Assembly (NCBI RefSeq): GCF_023716465.1
Contig: NZ_CP092415.1
Location: 838,501-902,500 of the forward strand
Source of the DNA: Flagellimonas marinaquae
GTDB lineage: Bacteria; Bacteroidota; Bacteroidia; Flavobacteriales; Flavobacteriaceae
Reading direction: 5' to 3'
Length of the DNA stretch: 64,000 bases
Shown here: positions 18,521-26,444 of the stretch, in pieces
Layout: each line of letters starts with the position of its first letter
Numbering within the stretch: position 1 is the stretch's first letter
Notes under the pieces: generated by a model
What the model was told of the DNA's origin: nothing
The model's input: only the letters and a program-made list of their open reading frames with translations
The model's database searches: none
Made by a program: the position numbers and the translations under genes

Positions 18521-18884
18521 TCTAAGTATTTAGCGTTTAGTAAAGTTCACGGTCTAAATTTAAACCTATTGGATTATTACATGTAAACGCTTAATTCCAC
18601 AAATTCTTGTAACCAACGGTGTTTTTTTTAAAGGTATGGAGATTCCTGTAAAATTTATATGGGAGCGAATTCGTTAAAAACAAAGGCAATCATACTAATT
18701 CGGTTCCTTCTCCGTTACAGAAATGTAGCAGGTGCCGATCATGGCATTGCGATAAATATTTGATGTGCACAAAATATAATGGCAAAATCGCCGTTTTAAT
18801 GCCATCGAAAGATTTTAAAAATCAAAACAAATCGAAGTTACTGAGGGTATGAACCCTGAGTTTTAAAGTACTCAAGCCCAAATT
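18521..18884. other. 364-bp divergent spacer between porV and gldJ
   Basis: This region must hold the start sites for porV (minus) and gldJ (plus). I see no gene-length frame, no strong hairpin and no clean TAnnTTTG box with a correctly spaced TTG on either strand. The central part is AT-rich with runs such as GTGTTTTTTTTAAAGG. Confidence 0.5.
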
Positions 18885-20534
18885 ATGAAAAAACACTTAA
18901 TCAAAGTTGTACTTTCTTGCGCCGTAGTGATGGGAAGTTTTTCAAGTTGTAAAAACTCTTCTTCATCCAAGAACGTCTCCAGAGCCACTGGTTGGAAAAT
19001 CAATGCCAAAGAAGGGGGATTTCAATACAATTCGGACTTCAAAGAGCAGGAAACTCCTCCTGGAACAGTATTTATAGAGGGTGGAACATTTACCAAAGGT
19101 AAAGTTCAGGACGATGTAATGCACGATTGGAACAATACGCCGACCCAACAGCATGTGCAGTCCTTCTATATGGACGAAACAGAGGTGACCAACGTAATGT
19201 ACTTGGAATATTTGGATTATTTGAAGGAAGTTTATCCTCCTGAAAACCCAAATTATGCCAACATTTATCAAGGTGCCCTACCCGATACTTTGGTATGGAG
19301 AAACCGTTTGGGCTTTAACGAAACCATGACCAACAACTACTTAAGACATCCCGCATATGCAGAATATCCCGTAGTAGGTGTAAACTGGGTACAGGCCACA
19401 CAATATGCCGAGTGGAGGACCGATCGGGTAAACGAGGTTATGTTGGAGCGCGAAGGATATTTGGCGGAGGACGCCAAGTACAAAGTTTTGAATGGTGACA
19501 TTCAAGGTACTTTTAGCACCGAAGCTTACCTTAACAATCCAGAATCCGTATATGGTGGGCAAATAGATTCACTTCAAGGGAAACAAAAAAGAGACTCCAT
19601 AAACACTTTTGCAAAAAGAAGCAGTGGGGTAATTATGCCCGAGTACCGACTACCTACCGAAACAGAGTGGGAATATGCCGCACAGGCACTTGTTGGATCA
19701 AGGGAATACAATAACTACAGAGGTAGAAAAAAATATCCATGGGACGGCGATTACACCAGAAATGGACAACGTGTAGGACGTGGTGACCAGCTAGCCAACT
19801 TTAAACAAGGTAAAGGTGATTACGGCGGGATTGCCGGATGGTCCGATGATGGTGCCGATATAACAGGACAGGTTAAATCCTATAAACCCAACGATTTTGG
19901 ACTTTACGATATGGCCGGAAACGTTAACGAATGGGTTGCCGATGTTTACCGCCCCATTGTCGATGATGAAATCAGTGACTTTAACTACTATCGTGGAAAC
20001 GTTTTCATGAAAAAAGCAATCGGCGAAGATGGTAAAGTTGAAATCCTAGAGGATAAAATTGTATACGATACACTCCCTAATGGAAAAATCGTAGCCATCA
20101 ACCTGCCAGGAGAGATCAAAGAAGTTGCGGTAACAGAAGAGGAAACTTATTTAAGAACCAATTTTGATAAAAGTGATAACCGTGGATTTAGGGATGGGGA
20201 CCCAGGTTCCTCTAGATTCTTCAGCCGTTTTAGCGACGAAGAGGATAACCAAAAGATGTATGACTCTCCGCAGCACAAAGTGGAGCGCAACGAAGACGGG
20301 GAGCTCGTTCGCCAGTACGACGAATCCAACTACAGAACTTCTTTGATCAATAACGAAGTTCGAGTGTACAAAGGTGGATCCTGGAGAGACCGTGCATTCT
20401 GGTTAGACCCGGCACAACGTAGATATTTGCCACAATACATGGCAACGGACGATATCGGATTTAGATGTGCCATGTCCAGAGTGGGATCAAAATCCAAATC
20501 AAAGAAAACAGTACGCCATAAAAAGGCGAGATAA
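18885..20534 (+). CDS. gldJ: Gliding motility lipoprotein GldJ
   Basis: A 549-residue lipoprotein needed for flavobacterial gliding and type IX secretion. A lipobox ends at Cys22 (GSFSSC), so the protein is membrane-anchored. The body is a formylglycine-generating-enzyme (SUMF1) fold: FIEGGTF, MDETEVTN, EYRLPTETEWEYAA, YDMAGNVNEWV and the terminal YKGGSWRD and IGFRCAM blocks. It probably does not act as a sulfatase-maturation enzyme, since GldJ and GldK proteins use the fold structurally. The C-terminus is basic (SKSKSKKTVRHKKAR), and truncation of this tail is known to affect gliding in Flavobacterium. It is followed by a terminator and then murF. Confidence 0.95.
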   Translation: MKKHLIKVVLSCAVVMGSFSSCKNSSSSKNVSRATGWKINAKEGGFQYNSDFKEQETPPGTVFIEGGTFTKGKVQDDVMHDWNNTPTQQHVQSFYMDETEVTNVMYLEYLDYLKEVYPPENPNYANIYQGALPDTLVWRNRLGFNETMTNNYLRHPAYAEYPVVGVNWVQATQYAEWRTDRVNEVMLEREGYLAEDAKYKVLNGDIQGTFSTEAYLNNPESVYGGQIDSLQGKQKRDSINTFAKRSSGVIMPEYRLPTETEWEYAAQALVGSREYNNYRGRKKYPWDGDYTRNGQRVGRGDQLANFKQGKGDYGGIAGWSDDGADITGQVKSYKPNDFGLYDMAGNVNEWVADVYRPIVDDEISDFNYYRGNVFMKKAIGEDGKVEILEDKIVYDTLPNGKIVAINLPGEIKEVAVTEEETYLRTNFDKSDNRGFRDGDPGSSRFFSRFSDEEDNQKMYDSPQHKVERNEDGELVRQYDESNYRTSLINNEVRVYKGGSWRDRAFWLDPAQRRYLPQYMATDDIGFRCAMSRVGSKSKSKKTVRHKKAR

Positions 20535-20553
20535 ATAACTTCTTGAGTATTAT

Positions 20554-20587
20554 AAAAGCCCCGGCCAAAAGGTCGGGGCTTTTTTTT
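20554..20587 (+). terminator. Terminator after gldJ
   Basis: AGCCCCGGCC pairs with GGTCGGGGCT (one wobble) around AAAA and is followed by eight T residues. It separates gldJ from murF, which begins 12 bp downstream. Confidence 0.9.
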
Positions 20588-20598
20588 ATCTTCGATTT

Positions 20599-21873
20599 AT
20601 GACTATAACAGAATTGCACGCGCTATTTTTAGCGCACCCTACAATTTCGACGGATACACGTAAAATCAAGAAAAACGGTTTGTTTTTTGCTCTTAAAGGC
20701 CCCAATTTTAATGGAAATGCCTTTGCCCAAGATGCGTTGGAAAAAGGTGCGGCCTATGCAATTATTGATGATCCATCCTACAAAACTTCAGACCGATTTG
20801 TAGTTTGCAAAGATGTACTGACCACCTTGCAGCAATTGGCCACTTTTCACAGACAATATTCCAATGCCAGAATTATTTCTCTGACCGGAAGTAATGGAAA
20901 GACCACGACCAAGGAGCTCATTAATGTCGTGCTTTCCAAGAAATACAGGACCATCGCTACGGTGGGCAACCTTAATAACCATATCGGGGTGCCATTGACC
21001 TTGCTATCCATTAAAGAGGACACTGAAATTGCCATTGTGGAAATGGGCGCCAACCATAAAAAAGAAATTGCAGCTTTGAGCTCTATTGCCCAACCAGATT
21101 TTGGGTACATCACCAATTTTGGCAAGGCCCATCTTGAAGGGTTTGGGGGTGTCGAAGGTGTAATTCAGGGCAAGAGCGAACTATACGATTATCTTATAGG
21201 CAACGACAAACATGTTTTTTTTAATGCCGATGATGGAATCCAAAAAGAAAAACTGAATGCCTACACAAAAAAAATCGGGTTCAGCACCCAAGACCATCAA
21301 TTTTACAAAATCGTGTTTTTAGGGGCCGATCCTTATGTATCCTTGGAGTTTGAAGGAAAAAGAGTAAACACACAGCTGGTAGGCAAATACAATTTTACCA
21401 ATTGCTGCGCTGCCATTCTAATGGGCAAGTATTTTAGCGTTCCATTGGATGATATTAAATCGGCCATAGCATCATATAGACCGCAGAACAACCGTTCCCA
21501 AATACTTGATAAAGATGGGTTTTCCATTGTCTTGGACGCTTACAATGCAAACCCTACAAGCATGAAAGCCGCTTTGGAAAATTTTGACTCCATGCCAAAT
21601 CATCCAAAAACCATAATTATCGGCGATATGTTCGAACTGGGCAGTACTGCCAAAGAGGAGCACCAGGCCATCGCTGATTTGGCCGCGAAACTACATTTTG
21701 ACCATATTTATTTGGTAGGCACCAACTTTTTTGGCACCAATACGACCTTGAACAAGTTCAATTCGTTTGATGATTTAAAAGAACACCTTTTGAAAAATCC
21801 TTTAGAAAAAGGCAATTTACTGATAAAAGGCTCTCGCGGTATGGCCTTAGAACGGGTTTTGGATATTCTGTAA
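20599..21873 (+). CDS. murF: UDP-N-acetylmuramoyl-tripeptide--D-alanyl-D-alanine ligase
   Basis: A cytoplasmic Mur ligase adding D-Ala-D-Ala to UDP-MurNAc-tripeptide, the last soluble step of peptidoglycan precursor synthesis. The N-terminal substrate domain begins with the short ISTDTRKI segment, the ATP P-loop TGSNGKTTT lies at residues 96-104, and later blocks include GNLNNHIGVP, EMGANHKKEI and LDAYNANPTSM. The length of 424 residues is normal for Bacteroidota. It is immediately behind the gldJ terminator, so it either has its own promoter in the 12-bp gap and terminator region or relies on read-through. Confidence 0.96.
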   Translation: MTITELHALFLAHPTISTDTRKIKKNGLFFALKGPNFNGNAFAQDALEKGAAYAIIDDPSYKTSDRFVVCKDVLTTLQQLATFHRQYSNARIISLTGSNGKTTTKELINVVLSKKYRTIATVGNLNNHIGVPLTLLSIKEDTEIAIVEMGANHKKEIAALSSIAQPDFGYITNFGKAHLEGFGGVEGVIQGKSELYDYLIGNDKHVFFNADDGIQKEKLNAYTKKIGFSTQDHQFYKIVFLGADPYVSLEFEGKRVNTQLVGKYNFTNCCAAILMGKYFSVPLDDIKSAIASYRPQNNRSQILDKDGFSIVLDAYNANPTSMKAALENFDSMPNHPKTIIIGDMFELGSTAKEEHQAIADLAAKLHFDHIYLVGTNFFGTNTTLNKFNSFDDLKEHLLKNPLEKGNLLIKGSRGMALERVLDIL

Positions 21874-21887
21874 ATAGAAAAGAAAAG

Positions 21888-21962
21888 TGGGATATACTGG
21901 ATTCGAACCAGTGACCTCTGCCCTGTCAAGGCAGCGCTCTAAACCAACTGAGCTAATATCCC
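21888..21962 (-). tRNA. tRNA-Val (anticodon GAC)
   Basis: A complete cloverleaf on the minus strand. The acceptor arms GGGATAT and ATATCCC pair over 7 bp, the D-arm has AGCTCAGTTGG, the anticodon stem CTGCC/GGCAG holds the loop TTGACAG with anticodon GAC, and the T-arm has GGTTCGAATCC. The discriminator is A and CCA is not encoded. It is convergent with murF, 14 bp from its stop. Confidence 0.96.
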
Positions 21963-21991
21963 CTATTGGAAACGGGCTGCAATATCGGAAA

Positions 21992-22405
21992 TTAATCCCA
22001 ATCTCCATACTCCGCAGAGTTCTTTGATGTCTCGTGCAAAGTAATATGCAATAATTGTCCCTCTTTTAATTTAGGTTTTAGAATATCGTAGATTACTTTC
22101 ACAAAGTATTCTGTAGTTGGCAATAGGTTTGCGAACTCAGGACAATCCTCGTTCAAGTTCTTGTGATCAAAACGTTCCTCGACCTCTTCCTTGATCAATG
22201 TTCCCAGTTCCGCTAGATCCATTACAAACCCGGTGTCGGGATCAACCTCGCCCTTAATTCTCACCTCAAGATCAAAATTATGACCATGGTAACTTGGGCT
22301 GTTGCATTTTCCGAACACTTCTATGTTCTTCTCATCGCTCCAATTAGGATTATGGAGCCTATGGGCTGCATTAAAATGGGCTTTTCTGCAAATTGTGGCA
22401 ATCAT
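21992..22405 (-). CDS. 6-pyruvoyl-tetrahydropterin synthase / 6-carboxytetrahydropterin synthase family
   Basis: A 137-residue tunnel-fold enzyme acting on dihydroneopterin triphosphate, either to 6-carboxytetrahydropterin (QueD, queuosine pathway) or to pyruvoyl-tetrahydropterin. Zinc ligands are His15 (AAHRLHN), His40 and His42 (YHGHNF), with a catalytic Cys34. The spacing of five residues between Cys34 and HGH is more like PTPS proper than typical QueD, which has three, so the exact activity is open. I chose the ATG at 22405 (MIATICRKAH), because the longer frame adds 11 residues without family character. It lies just upstream of tRNA-Val on the same strand. Confidence 0.88.
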   Translation of the reverse strand: MIATICRKAHFNAAHRLHNPNWSDEKNIEVFGKCNSPSYHGHNFDLEVRIKGEVDPDTGFVMDLAELGTLIKEEVEERFDHKNLNEDCPEFANLLPTTEYFVKVIYDILKPKLKEGQLLHITLHETSKNSAEYGDWD

Positions 22406-22557
22406 GCTGCAAAGGTAATCCCTTTTTCTGCATTCCATATTTTCGGATTCAAAAAAATAAGCGGAATTGATAATGCCGTGCGTTCTTACTAAATTTATGC
22501 ATCAAAAAAACACTTCTTATTACAGCTACGTTTAAAATCTGATATAAACATTACACT

Positions 22558-23241
22558 ATGAAAATAACCTATTTGGGCCATGCCACTTTATTGGTAGAGA
22601 TCAACAACAAGAAAATTTTGTTCGACCCCTTTATCACCGGTAATGAGCTTGCGTCCGACATCGACGTTGAAACTCTTAAGGTGGATTACGTATTTGTTAC
22701 ACACGGCCATCAAGACCATGTTCTGGATGTTGAGGCGATTTTAAAAAACAATCCAGATGCAACCTTGGTCTCCAATTTTGAGATTATTTCTTGGTTTGGG
22801 GAAAAGGGAATACAAGGCCACCCAATGAATCACGGGGGTAAATATTCGTTTGATTTTGGGACCGCAAAATATGTAAATGCCATCCATTCCAGTGTATTGC
22901 CCGATGGAAGCAATGGAGGCAATCCCGGTGGTTTTGTAATTTATGATGAATCCAATTGCATTTATATTGCCGGGGACACGGCATTGACAAAGGATATGGA
23001 GTTAATCCCATTGACCTGTCCCAAGTTGGATATTGCGGTGCTGCCAATTGGCGATAATTTTACCATGGGTTACGAAGATGCAGCGATTGCAAGTGATTTT
23101 GTTGGCTGTGATCAGGTATTGGGCTATCATTACGATACATTCCCGCCTATAAAAATTGACAAAACAACAGCAGTGGAACACTTTGAAAGCAAGGGCAAGA
23201 AGCTGCTATTGCCCGGTATCGGGGAATCCATCAACATTTAA
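22558..23241 (+). CDS. UPF0173 metal-dependent hydrolase (metallo-beta-lactamase fold)
   Basis: A 227-residue MBL-fold hydrolase of the UPF0173 family, whose natural substrate is unknown. The metal-binding motif HGHQDH spans residues 49-54, later ligands are expected in NAIHSS, and the C-terminal HYDTFPPIKID is family-typical. The last 120 bp, including the stop codon, recur 1517 bp downstream with only three changes, all silent third-position C/T differences. No terminator follows this copy, while a good one follows the second copy. The gene itself is intact. Its 3' end may have been supplied by an insertion event. Confidence 0.9.
   Translation: MKITYLGHATLLVEINNKKILFDPFITGNELASDIDVETLKVDYVFVTHGHQDHVLDVEAILKNNPDATLVSNFEIISWFGEKGIQGHPMNHGGKYSFDFGTAKYVNAIHSSVLPDGSNGGNPGGFVIYDESNCIYIAGDTALTKDMELIPLTCPKLDIAVLPIGDNFTMGYEDAAIASDFVGCDQVLGYHYDTFPPIKIDKTTAVEHFESKGKKLLLPGIGESINI
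23122..23241 (+). repeat. Direct repeat, copy 1 (3' end of UPF0173 gene)
   Basis: This 120-bp segment matches 24639-24758 at 117 positions. The differences are at 23190, 23214 and 23235, each a silent C versus T. Just upstream (23095-23121) similarity drops to 16 of 27 bases, so the boundary of high identity is sharp. Confidence 0.9.
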
Positions 23242-23415
23242 AAATAAAATCAACATTGTTTAAAAACAATTATTTGAATAGTGGCGACAATACTGTACAA
23301 CTATCGGTCAAAGGTTTTAAATGATGTATTTGGCTCAAGGAGTAGTACAGGCAAACCATGGCGGATTCTTACATCAACTAAAAAATAAAAACTTGGGGGA
23401 AATGAATGAAATATA

Positions 23416-24354
23416 TTAATGGGGGCGGTTTTTTATCCACTCAATTGCATTTTCTGACATTTTTTTATAGTCGTGGCCTACATTTTTCACTGTGTCCATT
23501 GTCCAATTAAACTCCCATTTGTTCTTATTTCCTAATTCCTTGTTCGCATTAAAAAAAGTTGTACCACGTTCCAACCTATGCGCTCCTTGTTCCATTGCCA
23601 GATCTGTTGTTCTAAAAGTTCCTAAACTAGGATCATTATCCAATTCCCCTAATAGAATGATCAATCTTTTTTTGTAGGCTTTCGGCAAATCTGTTCCTAT
23701 ATTTTTCAATCCATACGGATAGTCAAGGAACTGGTCCGGAAAGCTGTAAAATCCAGAATTTGCAGCAACCGCTGTTCCAATTCTGGATTCGGGCATTACC
23801 ATCACCATTCTATGCACAAATTGTCCGCCAGCTGAATGACCAAAAATATCGTACTGCTCGTTCGTAATATTATTTACAGATTTAATATGGTCGAATATGT
23901 TCTCAACGACTGAATACGCCCATTCAGTTTTTGGGTTTTTAGTTCCAAAAAAAGTAAATAAGTTTCCCTCTTGGTAGTCGTTTGTCGTATATTTTGAAAA
24001 CTTGTTCTCAAATTCAGGCGCTACAATAAATAAGTTATTCTTATTTGCCAACTCAATCCATGCATTTAGATAATCATCTGCATTTCGACCACCACCGTGC
24101 ATAACAAAAACAATTTTGTCTTGGTTGTTCCAACTTTCAGGTTTGTAGGTCCATACCTTAATGGATTTTTTCCCACTATCTTTAAAAGCCTGCATAACAA
24201 AAGTGTCTATTCCTTCATTAATTTTATTGGCAACTGTGATTTCAGGTCCTTTTGGAAGTACATATAGGTAAGTGTATCCCGCAACTGAAAGAAGTATTAG
24301 AATAGAAAATGTATATAAAACTACCTTTTTAAATATTTTCAGAAATTTATTCAT
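23416..24354 (-). CDS. Alpha/beta hydrolase with N-terminal membrane anchor
   Basis: A 312-residue hydrolase related to poly(3-hydroxybutyrate) depolymerase or feruloyl-esterase-like proteins. An N-terminal hydrophobic helix (about residues 9-32) serves as signal or anchor. The oxyanion segment is MHGGGRN, the nucleophile is Ser174 in GHSAGG, Asp239 or Asp241 (GELDND) is the likely acid, and His294 (VGHDY) completes the triad. I start at the ATG at 24354, just before the hydrophobic helix. The frame stays open to 24486, but that part is basic, looks non-family and contains an inverted repeat (GACCAAT/ATTGGTC). It is AT-rich, lies between two copies of a duplicated gene end and runs against its neighbours, which suggests acquisition. 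The substrate is unknown. Confidence 0.8.
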   Translation of the reverse strand: MNKFLKIFKKVVLYTFSILILLSVAGYTYLYVLPKGPEITVANKINEGIDTFVMQAFKDSGKKSIKVWTYKPESWNNQDKIVFVMHGGGRNADDYLNAWIELANKNNLFIVAPEFENKFSKYTTNDYQEGNLFTFFGTKNPKTEWAYSVVENIFDHIKSVNNITNEQYDIFGHSAGGQFVHRMVMVMPESRIGTAVAANSGFYSFPDQFLDYPYGLKNIGTDLPKAYKKRLIILLGELDNDPSLGTFRTTDLAMEQGAHRLERGTTFFNANKELGNKNKWEFNWTMDTVKNVGHDYKKMSENAIEWIKNRPH

Positions 24355-24611
24355 TTGCACGCTTTTTGACCAATCCGATTTAGACATTGGTCGGTCAACT
24401 AAATATTTACTTTCATTTATCTTATTGAATGTATTTCCGGCTAGCCTCTCCAATTTTAATTGAGTCCGCTGTCTTGCTTTAATCAATATTGAAAATACTT
24501 CATCCTATTCATCAATATCCGGAGAATGGGCAGTAATTGAAGTTTGACCAAAACCAACACGAAAGAACAATTATAAAATCCCTTGATTATATTTTAGGTA
24601 CCATGGCGAAG

Positions 24612-24758
24612 GATCTAGTTGGCCACAACCAAGTTCTAGGCTATCATTACGATACATTCCCGCCTATAAAAATTGACAAAACAACAGCAGTGGAACACTT
24701 TGAAAGTAAGGGCAAGAAGCTGCTATTGCCTGGTATCGGGGAATCCATCAATATTTAA
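24612..24758 (+). pseudogene. Duplicated C-terminal fragment of UPF0173 hydrolase
   Basis: The last 48 codons of a UPF0173 gene, from Asp-Leu-Val-Gly to the stop. The final 120 bp match the intact gene at 97.5 percent by direct count. The first 27 bp are homologous but diverged (11 mismatches, replacing Phe, Cys and Asp with Leu, His and Asn), so it is not a simple copy of the neighbouring gene. The metal-binding motif is missing, so it cannot be a working enzyme. An open frame runs upstream to 24537 but shows no further clear homology. A good terminator follows. Confidence 0.85.
24639..24758 (+). repeat. Direct repeat, copy 2
   Basis: The second copy of the 120-bp repeat at 23122-23241, offset by 1517 bp. 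Together the copies bracket the alpha/beta hydrolase gene. Confidence 0.9.
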
Positions 24759-24764
24759 AATTAA

Positions 24765-24792
24765 AAAAGCCTCCATAATTGGAGGCTTTTAT
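24765..24792 (+). terminator. Terminator after duplicated UPF0173 end
   Basis: AAAAGCCTCC and GGAGGCTTTT pair perfectly around ATAATT. It is 6 bp past the stop of the fragment, the position expected for the original terminator of the UPF0173 gene, and copy 1 has no equivalent. Confidence 0.8.
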
Positions 24793-24888
24793 GTTGCAAA
24801 ACTGAAAGCTCCAGTTCTATCAACTTGACTAACTCATACTTTCTAAAATATCCAACATCGCTTCTTATACATGAGCATGCCTTGAGTT

Positions 24889-26373
24889 TTATTTTTTCCA
24901 AAACCAGACATCTTCCGTAAACGGTCTCACTTTGTTATCTTTTACCCTTATTCGTAATTTATGTATACCTCGTTTTAACCCAAATGGCAATTGTGCTTTC
25001 CATAAATGATTTGATTTTTTTCTTAGATAAGGCGACTTCTTACTCAAATTATCGGGGGTACCACCCTCCTTTTGCATACGTTTTATATACGCTACAAAAG
25101 GATCTAACTCGTTTACCTTTTCTACCTTTACAACAGGCAGTCCATTTATATCCAGGTCAATAGCGGTGCTATCCGAACCGACATACACATTTATATAAAT
25201 GTTATCGTCCTTAGACAAAAATGAAGTTGGTGCATCATTATAATCTCCCAACCATACACTCATTTGTTTGGTTTTAGGTAGGCCCACTCCTTTATAGTTA
25301 ACAACATAATCACCCTCATTAAACTCTACTTCAAAATATCCCTTTGGGGTACCGCAATGCATTAAGGCCAGGGGTACGCCTTCCCAACTTCGCTGTCCTG
25401 TCCACCAATGTCCGGAAACAGCACCTGCTGTTAGTTCATGTATGGTGTTTCCAGATGGGGTAGTTATATAATTTCGAAATACCGTATGGGTGTGCCCGGA
25501 TAAAAAAAGTACTTTTTTAAAAGGGTCCAATAATTGTACTACATCATTCTTATTTTCCATACCCACTAAAGGTATATGTTGAGCTATTACAATAGGCCGA
25601 TCATGTTCTATTTCTGCTAAAATATTTCTTAAAAAGTTAAGTTGATGCTCATCGTAAATGCCGTTGTATCCAAATTTACCTTCAGGATAAATGCTATTCA
25701 AGATTATAAAAAGCACTTCATTTTTAAAAAATGCATAAGTGTCCGGGCCAAAATGTCGATTATAAGCATTGGGTTGTTTTTGGGGTGCCACACTAAAATC
25801 ACGATCGTGATTACCATAAACGGTCCACATCGGGATTTGGTTACCGTTCATCATGGTTTTCAAGGGTTGAAAAAGCGTAGGAACATCATTTACTAAGTCT
25901 CCCAAATATATGCTCATATCATAATCCTTCCTATTGACCAGTTCCCGCAATACAGAATTGCCAGCCTGAAGCATTTCCGTGGTATCGCCGACCTGAATAT
26001 CCCCTACGGCCAATACTTTAAATCGTTTCTTGGTTTGCTGTTCAACCAATCCAAAATTAAATTTTCCGCTGGTGTCCGTTTCTTCAAAAAAACTGTGCCA
26101 CCATTTATCGGTTTCGGTATAATGGTATTTGGATGGTAAAATAGGAAAGAGTATTTGCCCCGGCTTTACTAATATGGTATAGGATCCATTTTTATCGGTC
26201 TGTACAAAAGTATCGCCATTGGAAACCCAAACATCCCGAATCCCCTTTTCCCTGGCATCCATACTGTTATTGCCATTGGCATCTAAAAATACCTTTCCAT
26301 TTACTTGTTGCCAATCTTGGGCCGTCAAACTTTGAACAAGAAAAAGAATCACCAAAACAGTTGATCGCTTCAT
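24889..26373 (-). CDS. Secreted calcineurin-like metallophosphoesterase
   Basis: A 494-residue exported phosphoesterase. A signal peptide covers residues 1-19 (LTAQ). Residues 25-70 form an SdrD-like or CalMPE N-terminal beta domain (GKVFLDANGNNSMDAREKGI). The dinuclear metal site is seen as GDIQ (Asp125, with Gln127 where His is usual), GDLVND (Asp159), GNHDRD (188-192), AQHIPL and GHTH. Replacement of the first-motif His by Gln is notable and may change metal use. The C-terminal third is another beta-rich domain. It lies downstream of the SusCD operon behind a terminator, so it may be independently transcribed. Substrate could be phospholipid, teichoic-acid-like or nucleotide phosphodiesters. 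Confidence 0.86.
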   Translation of the reverse strand: MKRSTVLVILFLVQSLTAQDWQQVNGKVFLDANGNNSMDAREKGIRDVWVSNGDTFVQTDKNGSYTILVKPGQILFPILPSKYHYTETDKWWHSFFEETDTSGKFNFGLVEQQTKKRFKVLAVGDIQVGDTTEMLQAGNSVLRELVNRKDYDMSIYLGDLVNDVPTLFQPLKTMMNGNQIPMWTVYGNHDRDFSVAPQKQPNAYNRHFGPDTYAFFKNEVLFIILNSIYPEGKFGYNGIYDEHQLNFLRNILAEIEHDRPIVIAQHIPLVGMENKNDVVQLLDPFKKVLFLSGHTHTVFRNYITTPSGNTIHELTAGAVSGHWWTGQRSWEGVPLALMHCGTPKGYFEVEFNEGDYVVNYKGVGLPKTKQMSVWLGDYNDAPTSFLSKDDNIYINVYVGSDSTAIDLDINGLPVVKVEKVNELDPFVAYIKRMQKEGGTPDNLSKKSPYLRKKSNHLWKAQLPFGLKRGIHKLRIRVKDNKVRPFTEDVWFWKK

Positions 26374-26395
26374 AAACTAGTTGAATAAAAAATAG

Positions 26396-26422
26396 AAAAG
26401 CGGAGGGAAAACCTCCGCTTTT
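26396..26422 (-). terminator. Terminator ending the SusCD-M16 operon
   Basis: AAAAGCGGAGG pairs with CCTCCGCTTTT around a short loop, and the minus-strand continuation is T-rich (CTATTTTTTATTC). It lies between the stop of the repeat lipoprotein and the metallophosphoesterase start. Confidence 0.8.
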
Positions 26423-26444
26423 GTTAATTAAACTTTAAGGCAAA

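Noticed and set aside
23321..23419. A 32-codon plus-strand frame between the repeat copy and the hydrolase gene
   Set aside because: It is short, overlaps the hydrolase stop and has no recognisable feature. It may be debris of the inserted segment, but coding cannot be supported.
24355..24486. N-terminal extension of the alpha/beta hydrolase
   Set aside because: The stretch is basic and lacks family character, contains an inverted repeat and precedes the natural signal-anchor helix, so it is more likely leader sequence.
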